From Moraxellaceae bacterium (GTDB lineage: Bacteria; Pseudomonadota; Gammaproteobacteria; Pseudomonadales; Moraxellaceae), in contig SECL01000010.1 in assembly GCA_004173455.1 (NCBI GenBank), positions 28,607 through 92,606 of the forward strand: a stretch of 64,000 bases of DNA, in the 5' to 3' direction. Below the pieces are notes generated by a model. That model had not been told where the DNA came from. It searched no databases and worked only from the letters and a program-made list of their open reading frames with translations. The translations under genes were made by a program, and so were the position numbers. Shown here piece by piece: positions 47,736 to 56,178 of this stretch (positions within the stretch are counted from its first letter, which is position 1; each line of letters opens with the position of its first letter).

Positions 47736-48881
47736 ATGTCAAATGCCACCCGTTATACTGGCCTGATTGATCGTTACCGTGATCGCCTGCCTGTTTCTGC
47801 CACCACACGTGCCATCTCTTTGGGTGAAGGAAATACGCCACTGATCAAACTTGAAAACATTCCTAACCTCATTGGCAAGGATGTGGAAATTTACGTCAAG
47901 TATGAAGGCTTAAATCCCACTGGTTCATTTAAAGACCGTGGCATGACCATGGCTGTCACCAAAGCCGTTGAAGAAGGCAGTAAGGCCATTATTTGTGCCT
48001 CGACCGGCAATACCTCTGCGGCAGCGGCAGCTTATGCAGCACGCGCTGGTATTAAGGCGTTTGTTTTAATTCCCGAAGGCAAGATTGCCATGGGCAAAAT
48101 GGCACAAGCCATGATGTACGGTGCGATTACCCTGCAAATCCGTGGCAATTTTGATGCTGGTATGCAACTGGTCAAAGAAGTGGCCGACCAAGCGCCCGTT
48201 ACCATTGTGAACTCCATTAACCCATATCGCCTGCAAGGCCAGAAAACAGCCGCGTTTGAAGTGGTTGAAGCACTGGGTCGCGCCCCTGATTTCCACTGCC
48301 TGCCAGTCGGTAATGCCGGAAATATTACCGCGCACTGGATGGGCTATACCGAACATGCAGTTGATCCATTGCATTTCCCCACCAACCGTGCTGTATATGA
48401 TCCTTCGACAGATGCATTTAGCGGCATGGCGGCAGTACAGTCACGCCCCAAAATGATTGGCTATCAAGCGGCGGGTTCTGCGCCATTTTTACGCGGCGGC
48501 CCGGTGGCTGACCCAGAAACATTGGCCACTGCCATTCGCATTGGTAATCCACAAAGCTGGAAACATGCCCATGCCGTGATGAAAGAATCCGGTGGCTGGT
48601 TTGACGAATTACATGACACCGAAATTCTAGAAACGCAGCGCATGCTCTCCATGTATGAAGGTATTTTTTGTGAACCTGCGTCTGCGGCCTCATTATGCGG
48701 TGCGCTACGTGATATCAAAAATGGCAAAATCCCAGAAGGTTCTGTCGTGGTGTGTACCCTCACCGGTAACGGCTTAAAAGATCCTGACATTGCAATCCAG
48801 CAGTGTTCTGATGCCGTGATGCTAGGGATTGATGCCACGCTAGAACAAGTTAAAGCCGGTATTCTGTCCAACATGGATTAA
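47736..48881 (+). CDS. thrC: Threonine synthase
   Basis: A PLP enzyme of 381 residues (fold type II) that converts phosphohomoserine to threonine. The PLP lysine lies in the NPTGSFKDRGMT motif (about residue 60). The GNAGNITAHW phosphate-binding loop and CTLTGNGLKDP near the end are present. The ATG at 47736 (MSNATRYTG) is chosen. The frame extends 210 bp upstream, but that part overlaps hom. Confidence 0.95.
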   Translation: MSNATRYTGLIDRYRDRLPVSATTRAISLGEGNTPLIKLENIPNLIGKDVEIYVKYEGLNPTGSFKDRGMTMAVTKAVEEGSKAIICASTGNTSAAAAAYAARAGIKAFVLIPEGKIAMGKMAQAMMYGAITLQIRGNFDAGMQLVKEVADQAPVTIVNSINPYRLQGQKTAAFEVVEALGRAPDFHCLPVGNAGNITAHWMGYTEHAVDPLHFPTNRAVYDPSTDAFSGMAAVQSRPKMIGYQAAGSAPFLRGGPVADPETLATAIRIGNPQSWKHAHAVMKESGGWFDELHDTEILETQRMLSMYEGIFCEPASAASLCGALRDIKNGKIPEGSVVVCTLTGNGLKDPDIAIQQCSDAVMLGIDATLEQVKAGILSNMD

Positions 48882-48894
48882 GCAAAAATAGCTA

Positions 48895-48928
48895 TAAAAA
48901 ACCCTGACAGCAATGATCAGGGTTTTTG
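48895..48928. terminator. Bidirectional terminator thrC/nadR
   Basis: AAAACCCTGA and TCAGGGTTTT form a 10-bp stem with an 8-base loop, A-rich before and T-rich after. The nadR stop codon lies inside the right arm, so the two convergent genes share it. Confidence 0.85.
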
Positions 48929-50047
48929 TTTGTCCTGCCATTTGGGACTAAAATCCCAGATTGTTGGCAAATTCTGCTCAATAAACTCTATGGCTTGCTG
49001 AAGACACTGCTGTGAATCACCACTGACCTGCAACCAGTTAAACCCGCATTGCTGCATGCGTTCAATAAATCGCTGCTGCATCCAGTCGCGGATATGTTCA
49101 CCATCCCGAATCCCATCTTGCTCAAAAGGCACACTGTTCACATCTGTCAAAATATAAAGCCGATGCGGACTAAAATCCGTCGTCATGGCTTCTATATCAG
49201 TATGCCGTCGTCCTACATACCGTTCATGCCATATAGCGGTGGCAAAAGCATCGGTATCTGCAATTAATAAAGCCGAAGAATCCATGGCAGCCTGATTCTC
49301 CAACTCCATTTGGGTTCGCGCAATATATAAAAATTCATCACTAGTCCATTCCAGCTCATGCAATTGTGGCTTTATGGCACCAGTTGTTGCAGTGGCTATG
49401 GCTAATTTTTGATAAGTATATTCCCTGCCATACTCTGCCACCCAGCGGGTTTTTGCCCATAATAAGGATTGATGCTGAAAATAAGCCGTCAATGCTTTAG
49501 ACAGCGTGGTTTTACCGGTAGATTCTGCCCCGACTATCACCACTCTTAAACAAAACCATGCCTGAGCATGAGCTGATAAAAACTGCCAGTTTTCAACCGG
49601 ATTATGTCGAATCTGGGTGGAAGACACGGGATACAGTAAGCGGGCGGAATCCAGACAAATGCATGCCGCTGAAAAGTGGCGAGCCAGTTCTGCGCCATAA
49701 GATTCCGAGCTAAATACAGCATCAACTGGCACCACAAGACGCGACTGATCAGCCATGGCAATGGCCTGTTGCATTAACGCGACATGCTGTTGCCAGATCT
49801 TGGCATTGTGATAGTCAATCGGAATATCATCCATAACTCCGACAAAGGTAATATGGGATTGCGCCTGAAAAACTGAACGCAACCATGCTAACCGCAAGGA
49901 CATATCCATATTTTCGTGCGATGCGGGCATGACTACCACCGTCACCTGCTGACAGCATAAGGCTGCGGTACGGATTAAATAATGATGTCCCGCATGGGGT
50001 GGATAAAACTTTCCAATAATAAGTCCGTGCTTAAACTGTTTTTTCAT
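48917..50047 (-). CDS. nadR: NadR-type NMN adenylyltransferase / ribosylnicotinamide kinase
   Basis: A bifunctional protein of 376 residues. The N-terminal nucleotidyltransferase domain has GKFYPPHAGHHYLI (HxGH site) and PVSSTQIRHNP (ISSTxxR-type). The C-terminal kinase domain has VIVGAESTGKTTLSKAL (Walker A). It phosphorylates nicotinamide riboside and adenylates NMN to NAD. The helix-turn-helix repressor domain of enteric NadR is absent, so it is an enzyme only. It overlaps pnuC by 17 bp, which links import and use of the riboside. Confidence 0.9.
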   Translation of the reverse strand: MKKQFKHGLIIGKFYPPHAGHHYLIRTAALCCQQVTVVVMPASHENMDMSLRLAWLRSVFQAQSHITFVGVMDDIPIDYHNAKIWQQHVALMQQAIAMADQSRLVVPVDAVFSSESYGAELARHFSAACICLDSARLLYPVSSTQIRHNPVENWQFLSAHAQAWFCLRVVIVGAESTGKTTLSKALTAYFQHQSLLWAKTRWVAEYGREYTYQKLAIATATTGAIKPQLHELEWTSDEFLYIARTQMELENQAAMDSSALLIADTDAFATAIWHERYVGRRHTDIEAMTTDFSPHRLYILTDVNSVPFEQDGIRDGEHIRDWMQQRFIERMQQCGFNWLQVSGDSQQCLQQAIEFIEQNLPTIWDFSPKWQDKQKP

Positions 50048-50681
50048 TATTACTTTGCATCATCTCAGGAAATTTTTTATCGCTTACTGCCTTGTGCCAC
50101 TGCTGATAGCCATAAATGCAAAGCATGAGAAAAATGCCGTATAACAAGGCAATCAGGTATAACTGCTTATAGCAATAAACCGGAATTGAAATCAGGTCTA
50201 CCGTAATCCAGACCAGCCAGCTTTCTAGTTTACGTAAATTCAGTAAGCGTTGTGCCGTTAAACTCAAGGCGGTAATCAGCGCATCAAATAATGGAATACT
50301 GCCTTTAACCAGACTTAACACTACAACCAATAGGGCAACTAGCGTAAAAGTAACCAATGCGTAGACCATAATCTGAGATTTTTCTAACCGACTAATGGGC
50401 ACATCGCTTTGTTTTCCGTTGAACCATAACCACCAGCCATTAAAACCCAGAATAATAAAAAAAACCTGTAAGCCCGCATCGGCAAATAATCGCTGCTCAA
50501 AAAATAGAAAAAACAGCAAGGCACAATTTAAAATACCGACCGGAAAATTATAAATACTGCGCTGAGCCGTCAGCCAGACGCACCACAAGCCTGAAATAAA
50601 CCCAAAACACTCGGCATAGGATAAGGGAGTTTTCCACAGCGTTAAGGCAGGCATTAACAGCCAGCCTACTAATTCATGCAT
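50031..50681 (-). CDS. pnuC: Nicotinamide riboside transporter PnuC
   Basis: A membrane protein of 216 residues with about seven helices and PnuC features: SGLWCVWLTAQRSIYNFPVGI near the N-terminus, FFIILGFNGWWLWF in the middle and the helix LVWITVDLISIPVYCYKQLYL. PnuC carries nicotinamide riboside inward by facilitated diffusion, trapped by the NadR kinase encoded next to it. It is first of the two-gene unit. Confidence 0.92.
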   Translation of the reverse strand: MHELVGWLLMPALTLWKTPLSYAECFGFISGLWCVWLTAQRSIYNFPVGILNCALLFFLFFEQRLFADAGLQVFFIILGFNGWWLWFNGKQSDVPISRLEKSQIMVYALVTFTLVALLVVVLSLVKGSIPLFDALITALSLTAQRLLNLRKLESWLVWITVDLISIPVYCYKQLYLIALLYGIFLMLCIYGYQQWHKAVSDKKFPEMMQSNNEKTV

Positions 50682-50745
50682 GTATATATCTCAAAAAGTT
50701 GTTAATTTTTATCTAATATGCGTCGAGTACTATACTTATCGTTAT

Positions 50746-50781
50746 ATAAAAAAGGGCTGTGATTCATAAAAATCACAGCCC
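50746..50781 (-). terminator. Terminator of pbpG
   Basis: GGGCTGTGATT (50754-50764) and AATCACAGCCC (50771-50781), a perfect 11-bp stem. On the minus strand it is followed by six T residues. Confidence 0.92.
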
Positions 50782-50806
50782 TAAAATACACATGCTTCTA
50801 CCACGT

Positions 50807-51907
50807 TTAGTTATAACGACTAAACGCTCCACTCAACCAGCTAAAAATACGCTTGGCATCATTGGTACGGCCTGCACTACTACTGGCACCCAGCAATACC
50901 ACCACGGTTGGACGCTGGTTAATATTGGCCTGCATCACCACACAGCGACCGGCTTCATTAATATAACCAGTTTTGGACAAGCCAATGTTCCAGTTGCCTT
51001 CGCGTACCAACGCATTGGTATTGTTGGAACGCAGCACGCGGGTTGGCAAATTAAAATCGTAATGCGGCGTGGTGGTAAACTGACGAATCAAACCATATTG
51101 GTAGGCCGTGCGCACCAGTGTCCCCAAATCTTTGGCAGAAGCCACATTGCGCGCATCCAGACCGGTTGGATCACCAAACCAGGTTGAGGTCATGCCCAAG
51201 TCACGAGCTTTTTTGTTCATGGCCGCCATAAAAGCAGGCTTACCACCCGGATAGGTTCGCGCCAGTGCCGCTGCTGCCGGATTTTCCGACTTCATCAGCG
51301 CCAATAGCAGCACTTCTGCGCGGTTCATTTCATCACCAGCACGCAAGGTAGAACTGGCACGTTTGGGTCCAATAAAATCTTCAGGTTGTAATACAATGCG
51401 CTGCGCCATATCTAGCCGCGCATCGGCAGTCACCACCGCAGTCATGAGCTTGGAAATGGACGCAATCGGCAAAGCCTTGTCCATGTTTTTGCTGTACAGT
51501 ACTTCACCGGTCTGGGCATCCAGTACCAATGCTGCTGCTGCATCTACTTCAGGCTGGCCTTGTAGCTTGTTAACAATTTGTGTACCCAGTTGACGAACGG
51601 GTTCTTTAACCCGCTCTACCACTGTTGATAAATTACCAGAACGCCCTGGCAACTGGCGCACATCAACAGCAACTTCGCCATTGTCACGGTCTTCATGCAT
51701 CAAACGGCTGGCTTCATCTGCCGACCATGATACCTGAGCACTGCCCGGTGCCGCACTCACCTGCGTGGATTCGTACACCGCAGCTTGAGTAATCGTGGAC
51801 ATTCCCATCGACAGGCTGATCATACTGGCAACCAGCGACAAATAGCCTAAGCCAGTTGCGCGCCGCTTTGGCTGTTGCTTTAAAATAATGGGGGGTGATT
51901 TGGCCAT
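50807..51907 (-). CDS. pbpG: D-alanyl-D-alanine endopeptidase PbpG (PBP7)
   Basis: About 366 residues from MAKSPPIILKQQ (ATG at 51907); the open frame starts 57 bp earlier. A signal-like hydrophobic segment (about residues 20-45, ending TQAAV) leads to a 75-residue linker. The S11 peptidase domain follows with SISKLM (SxxK), SEN and KTGYI motifs. PBP7 cuts D-Ala-meso-DAP cross-links in the periplasm. The polar linker before the domain is longer than in the E. coli enzyme. Confidence 0.9.
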   Translation of the reverse strand: MAKSPPIILKQQPKRRATGLGYLSLVASMISLSMGMSTITQAAVYESTQVSAAPGSAQVSWSADEASRLMHEDRDNGEVAVDVRQLPGRSGNLSTVVERVKEPVRQLGTQIVNKLQGQPEVDAAAALVLDAQTGEVLYSKNMDKALPIASISKLMTAVVTADARLDMAQRIVLQPEDFIGPKRASSTLRAGDEMNRAEVLLLALMKSENPAAAALARTYPGGKPAFMAAMNKKARDLGMTSTWFGDPTGLDARNVASAKDLGTLVRTAYQYGLIRQFTTTPHYDFNLPTRVLRSNNTNALVREGNWNIGLSKTGYINEAGRCVVMQANINQRPTVVVLLGASSSAGRTNDAKRIFSWLSGAFSRYN

Positions 51908-52087
51908 AAAATACGCTTCCTGCAACAATGCCAAACAGGCCAAGTTTGAGTAACATCTACCCAATGACCATGCAATGACATAAAATTCGAGCTAGAATAT
52001 AAGAATGGCGAAATTCCCATCTACTTGGCAAGCGCTTTTCGCTGCTTTTAACAAAAAACTTTGTAGTTTTGTAAAGGAGAGCACAGT

Positions 52088-52723
52088 TTGATTAAAGTTT
52101 TGGTAGTAGATGATCACGAGCTGGTGCGTACCGGTATTTGCCGTATGTTGGCCGACACGGTCGATATTGAGGTGATTGGTCAAGCTGAGTCTGGCGAAAT
52201 GGCTATTGACATGGCACGGCGCGAAAATCCGGATGTCGTACTGCTGGATGTTAACATGCCGGGTATCGGTGGCGTTGAAACCACGCGACGCTTACTGCAA
52301 AGTGTGCCCACCATCAAGGTGTTGGCTGTGAGTGGTCTGGCGGAGGAACCTTACCCCTCCTTGCTGCTCAAAGCGGGTGCCAAAGGCTATATCACCAAAG
52401 GTGCGCCGCTGTCTGAAATGGTGCGCGCCATCAAGAAAGTCATGCAAGGTGGCAAATACTTTAGTGCCGATATTGCAGAGCAACTTGCCAGCAGTTATTT
52501 GTCCGAACAGCAGCAATCGCCGTTTGATCTGTTGTCTGAACGAGAAATGCAGGTGGCCATGATGGTGGTCAACTGTATCAGTGCTCAGGAAATTGCTGAT
52601 CGCCTGTTTGTCAGTGTCAAAACCGTCAATACCTATCGCTACCGTATTTTTGAAAAAGTCGATGTGGACAGCGATGTCAAACTCACCCATCTGGCCATTC
52701 GTTATGGACTGATCAAACCCTGA
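52088..52723 (+). CDS. gacA: GacA/UvrY-type response regulator
   Basis: A NarL/FixJ regulator of 211 residues. The receiver domain has DDHELVRTG and phosphoacceptor Asp 54 in VVLLDVNMPG. The LuxR-type helix-turn-helix covers about residues 148-205 (LSEREMQVAMMVV, IADRLFVSVKTVNTYRYRIFEK). The start codon is TTG at 52088, with AAAGGAGAG 8 bases upstream. A TTG start is also known for Pseudomonas gacA. GacA activates small RNAs that sequester RsmA/CsrA. No kinase is adjacent, as usual for orphan gacA. The RR of the pil pair is separate. Confidence 0.88.
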   Translation: MIKVLVVDDHELVRTGICRMLADTVDIEVIGQAESGEMAIDMARRENPDVVLLDVNMPGIGGVETTRRLLQSVPTIKVLAVSGLAEEPYPSLLLKAGAKGYITKGAPLSEMVRAIKKVMQGGKYFSADIAEQLASSYLSEQQQSPFDLLSEREMQVAMMVVNCISAQEIADRLFVSVKTVNTYRYRIFEKVDVDSDVKLTHLAIRYGLIKP

Positions 52724-52851
52724 TAGGCCGAGCATTGGGCGTTTAATTCAATCCTGTTTTAATCCTGCCTGACTCAGCGTTTTTAAACAAACCATGTCAT
52801 AATAAAGCACATTCCTTATTGTGCCCATTTATCTCCTCAGGGAAGAGGTTC

Positions 52852-54468
52852 ATGTTTAAAATTAAACGCCTATTTTCTGCGGTGCAACAGCCTTACGATT
52901 CCAATGTGTTGTATCGTCTGGTGCTGATCTATTCCGGCTACCGGCTGGCGTTATCATTCTTTCTGATTGCCCTATTTTTGATGACCCTGAACAATCCAGT
53001 GGTCGGTGGCAGTGCGCCTTATTTATATCTTAATGCACTGGCAGGTTATGCCTTTGTCACACTGATGTCCTATGTGTCCTTACGACACTGGCCTTATCAA
53101 TTGGACAACCAGATCACCTTTATGTTGGTGGTGGATGTTTGCGCACTCACCTTGATGCTGTATGCCAATGGTGGCCCTAGCCTGCAAATGTCCATGCTGT
53201 ATATGGTGGTGGTGATGGCGGCCAATATTTTATTGCCTGCCGTACGGGCGCTGATGATTGCACTTTTTGCTGCGATTACCGTGATTTATCAGCAATTTTT
53301 TTATAGTCTGGCGCAAAATGCTGATATTCGAGGCATTAGCGGTGCAGCGCTATTGGCATCCAGTTTTATTGGCATTTCGCTATTTGGCCAACTGATTACC
53401 CAGCGTTTACGCTTGGTAGAGCGGCTGGCCGACGAACGCTCCCGCGAAATTAACCAGCTTCAGGCCATTAACCAGCAAATCGTGGAGCAAATTGAAACCG
53501 GCTTGTTGGTGCTCGATGAAAACCATAACATTCTGCTGATTAACAAGGCCGCACAGCAGTTGGCATTTTCCTTAAGCCTGCCGATTACTGACATGATGAA
53601 CCAGCCGCTGGGTCAAATTAACTCACAACTGGCAACGCGTATTGAGCAGGCACGAGAACAGCAACAGTATGAATTTTTATTAAAACCCCAAGGCAAAAAT
53701 CAGGATCTCAATATCCAGCTCACCCGGCTCAATCATCATGATCAAGGCAGCCATTTTCTGGTGATCATGCAAAGCCTGCAACGTCTTAACCAGCAGGTAC
53801 AGCAGCTCAAACTGGCCTCATTGGGTCAACTAACAGCCAGTATTGCCCACGAAATCCGCAATCCGCTGGCAGCGATTAGTCAGGCCAGCGAGCTGATGGC
53901 AGATAGTCCTCTGGATGACACTAATCAGGAATTGCTGGCCATGATCCAGCGTCAGACCCGCAGGCTGGATCTGATTATTGAAAATATCCTGCAAATGTCA
54001 CGGCGCAAACCGGTTAGTCCACAAAAGGTTCAACTCAATGCGTGGATTAGCGCTATGATTGATGACAATGTGCCACAGCTCAAAGCCCATATTCAGATGC
54101 AGATACAAGTCGGCTTGAGTGTCTGGTTTGATCCGTTACAGTTGCAGCACATTCTGGTCAACCTGCTGCAAAATGCAGTGCATCACAGCAAAAAACTGCA
54201 TGAGCAACCCGTCATTCGCCTGCTGGCCAGCCATGACGAGCAACAACATGTGGTGTTGGATGTCATGGATTCTGGCCCCGGCCTCAGTGCCAGCGCGATT
54301 AAAACCCTATTTGAACCGTTTTTTACCACCGAACCCAACGGCACGGGTCTTGGCCTGTATTTATCAAAGGCATTTTGTGAGGCCAATGATGCGCAGTTAT
54401 TGTATGTGCCACAAACGCGTGGCGCTTGCTTCCGGATTGTGTTTCGCTCTCCCACCAAGTCATGTTAG
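52852..54468 (+). CDS. pilS: Sensor histidine kinase PilS
   Basis: About 538 residues from MFKIKRLFS (ATG 52852, with GGAAGAGG upstream). Six hydrophobic helices (about residues 25-200) form the membrane domain. A PAS-like region (about 215-310) follows, then HisKA with SIAHEIRNPLAAI as the phosphorylated His site. The HATPase has QNAVHH, DSGPGL and GTGLGLYLSK boxes. It pairs with PilR to control pilin transcription from a sigma-54 promoter. No pilin gene is in the window. Confidence 0.92.
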   Translation: MFKIKRLFSAVQQPYDSNVLYRLVLIYSGYRLALSFFLIALFLMTLNNPVVGGSAPYLYLNALAGYAFVTLMSYVSLRHWPYQLDNQITFMLVVDVCALTLMLYANGGPSLQMSMLYMVVVMAANILLPAVRALMIALFAAITVIYQQFFYSLAQNADIRGISGAALLASSFIGISLFGQLITQRLRLVERLADERSREINQLQAINQQIVEQIETGLLVLDENHNILLINKAAQQLAFSLSLPITDMMNQPLGQINSQLATRIEQAREQQQYEFLLKPQGKNQDLNIQLTRLNHHDQGSHFLVIMQSLQRLNQQVQQLKLASLGQLTASIAHEIRNPLAAISQASELMADSPLDDTNQELLAMIQRQTRRLDLIIENILQMSRRKPVSPQKVQLNAWISAMIDDNVPQLKAHIQMQIQVGLSVWFDPLQLQHILVNLLQNAVHHSKKLHEQPVIRLLASHDEQQHVVLDVMDSGPGLSASAIKTLFEPFFTTEPNGTGLGLYLSKAFCEANDAQLLYVPQTRGACFRIVFRSPTKSC

Positions 54469-54502
54469 GCTTGGTTCGTATTTACTCCTGTCATGAAGGA
54501 CC

Positions 54503-55960
54503 ATGCACGTGAACCGCCCACTGGCTCTTATTGTTGATGACGAAGAAGATTTACGCGTACTGATGCGCATGACGCTCAAGCGCATGAATATCGACTGCTA
54601 TGTGGCAGACAGCCTGCAACAGGCGCATCAATTACTCAAAAAATCCAAATTTGATGTTTGCCTTACCGACTTAAATTTACCGGATGGGAGTGGCCTGCAA
54701 CTGGTGCAAACCATTAGCCAGCATTACCCGCAGCTTCCAGTCGCGGTCATTACGGCTTATGGCAGCATGGATATTGCCATTGATGCGCTCAAGGCCGGTG
54801 CTTTTGACTTTGTTAGCAAACCCATCGAAATGTCACGCCTAAAAAGCCTGATTGAACAAGCACTTAAAGTAAATATGCAGGAACAACTGATCAGTCAGGG
54901 TATCGAAGACCAAAAACTGCTGGGCAAATCGCCAGTGATGCAGCAGCTTAAAGCCACCTTGCACAAGCTGGCACGTTCTCAGGCACCCGTCTATATCAGT
55001 GGCGAATCTGGCACGGGTAAGGAAGTGGCTGCACGGCTGATTCACCTGCTGGGGCCACGCAATAATGGCCCGTTTATCCCGGTCAACTGTGGTGCCATTC
55101 CCAGCGAGCTGATGGAAAGCGAGTTTTTTGGCCATAAAAAAGGCAGTTTTACTGGCGCAACTGAAGACAAAATCGGCCTGTTTCAGTCAGCACAAGGCGG
55201 CACACTGTTTCTGGATGAAGTGGCTGACCTGCCCTTGTCCATGCAGGTCAAACTACTACGCGCCATTCAGGAAAAAAAGATCCGTCCCATTGGCACCCAG
55301 CAGGAAATCAGTGTGGATATCCGCCTGCTCAGTGCCACCCATAAAAACCTGCAACACCTCGTGCAGCAAGGCATGTTCCGGCAGGATTTGTACTATCGCA
55401 TCCATGTGATTGAAGTGAATATGCCGCCCCTGCGTGAGCGCGATTCAGACATTTTGCTACTGGCCAATAATTTTATTGAAAAAATCTGTCAGGAATGGGG
55501 CATGCCGCAACCGATCTTGTCCAAAGCGGCACAGCAGGCGCTGATGCAGTATAGCTTTCCGGGCAATGTGCGTGAGTTGCATAATGTGCTGGAACGCGCC
55601 CTGACCTTGAATGATGGACAGGAAATCCAGCCTGATGCCCTACAGCTACCAGACTTTGGGGGAAGTCAGCCGCCCATTTTATCCACCCAGCAGTTGGTGA
55701 CAGAACCGCCCTGCCTGACTGATGCTGTTGCACCCGCTCGCCCTGATGGCAAACTGGACAGCAAAGGCTTGCCCAGTGAAGGCCTTGAAACCTATCTGGA
55801 AGAAATTGAAAAACAAATCATCTTGCAGGCGCTGGAAAGTTCCTACTGGAATCGCACGGTGGCAGCCAAAAAGCTGGGTATGACCTTTCGCTCCCTGCGC
55901 TATCGCCTGAAAAAATTTGGGCTGGATAGTGATTCTGATGACGAGGATGAAAGCAGATAA
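54503..55960 (+). CDS. pilR: Sigma-54-dependent response regulator PilR
   Basis: A protein of 485 residues. The receiver domain has DDEEDLR and Asp in VCLTDLNLPDG. The AAA+ domain carries GESGTGKEVAA (Walker A), the GSFTGA loop that contacts sigma-54 and GGTLFLDEVADL (Walker B). The C-terminal Fis-type helix-turn-helix is in NRTVAAKKLGMTFRSLRYRL. PilR activates pilA. It starts 34 bp after pilS. Its stop codon is followed immediately, with no spacer, by a 60-bp-period structured repeat. Confidence 0.94.
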   Translation: MHVNRPLALIVDDEEDLRVLMRMTLKRMNIDCYVADSLQQAHQLLKKSKFDVCLTDLNLPDGSGLQLVQTISQHYPQLPVAVITAYGSMDIAIDALKAGAFDFVSKPIEMSRLKSLIEQALKVNMQEQLISQGIEDQKLLGKSPVMQQLKATLHKLARSQAPVYISGESGTGKEVAARLIHLLGPRNNGPFIPVNCGAIPSELMESEFFGHKKGSFTGATEDKIGLFQSAQGGTLFLDEVADLPLSMQVKLLRAIQEKKIRPIGTQQEISVDIRLLSATHKNLQHLVQQGMFRQDLYYRIHVIEVNMPPLRERDSDILLLANNFIEKICQEWGMPQPILSKAAQQALMQYSFPGNVRELHNVLERALTLNDGQEIQPDALQLPDFGGSQPPILSTQQLVTEPPCLTDAVAPARPDGKLDSKGLPSEGLETYLEEIEKQIILQALESSYWNRTVAAKKLGMTFRSLRYRLKKFGLDSDSDDEDESR

Positions 55961-56098
55961 ACGAAGTCCTACTTCGTCTGTTCGCAAGACGGAAGGCGAT
56001 GCCTGAAGTGGGTAGATAAAACAGAGCACCGCTCTGTCTGCCCGCAAAACGAGAAGCCATGCTTCGAGTGGAACAGCTCAACGAAGCAGTACTTTTGC
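55961..56098 (+). repeat. 60-bp tandem structured repeats with covarying stems
   Basis: Two full units (55961-56020, 56021-56080) and a decayed third (from 56081) begin directly after the pilR TAA. Each unit starts with a 7-bp hairpin (positions 1-7 with 11-17) and carries a second one (34-37 with 41-44, around NAT) before a shared GTGG. Between units 1 and 2, pairs 3-15, 4-14, 7-11 and 35-43 all change in a compensating way. Unpaired CTG, CGCAA and GTGG stay constant. This is selection on, or descent as, a folded RNA or DNA. I know no named family. Confidence 0.85.
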
Positions 56099-56127
56099 TA
56101 AAAAAATATCCCAAAAAAATCGACATC

Positions 56128-56157
56128 AAAAAAACCAGCATTCATGCTGGTTTTTTT
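56128..56157. terminator. Bidirectional terminator pilR/ctpA
   Basis: AAAAAAACCAGCA and TGCTGGTTTTTTT pair around TTCA, with A and T runs on the two sides. It serves both convergent genes. Confidence 0.92.
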
Positions 56158-56178
56158 GTCTCTACACTAAGCAATGGA

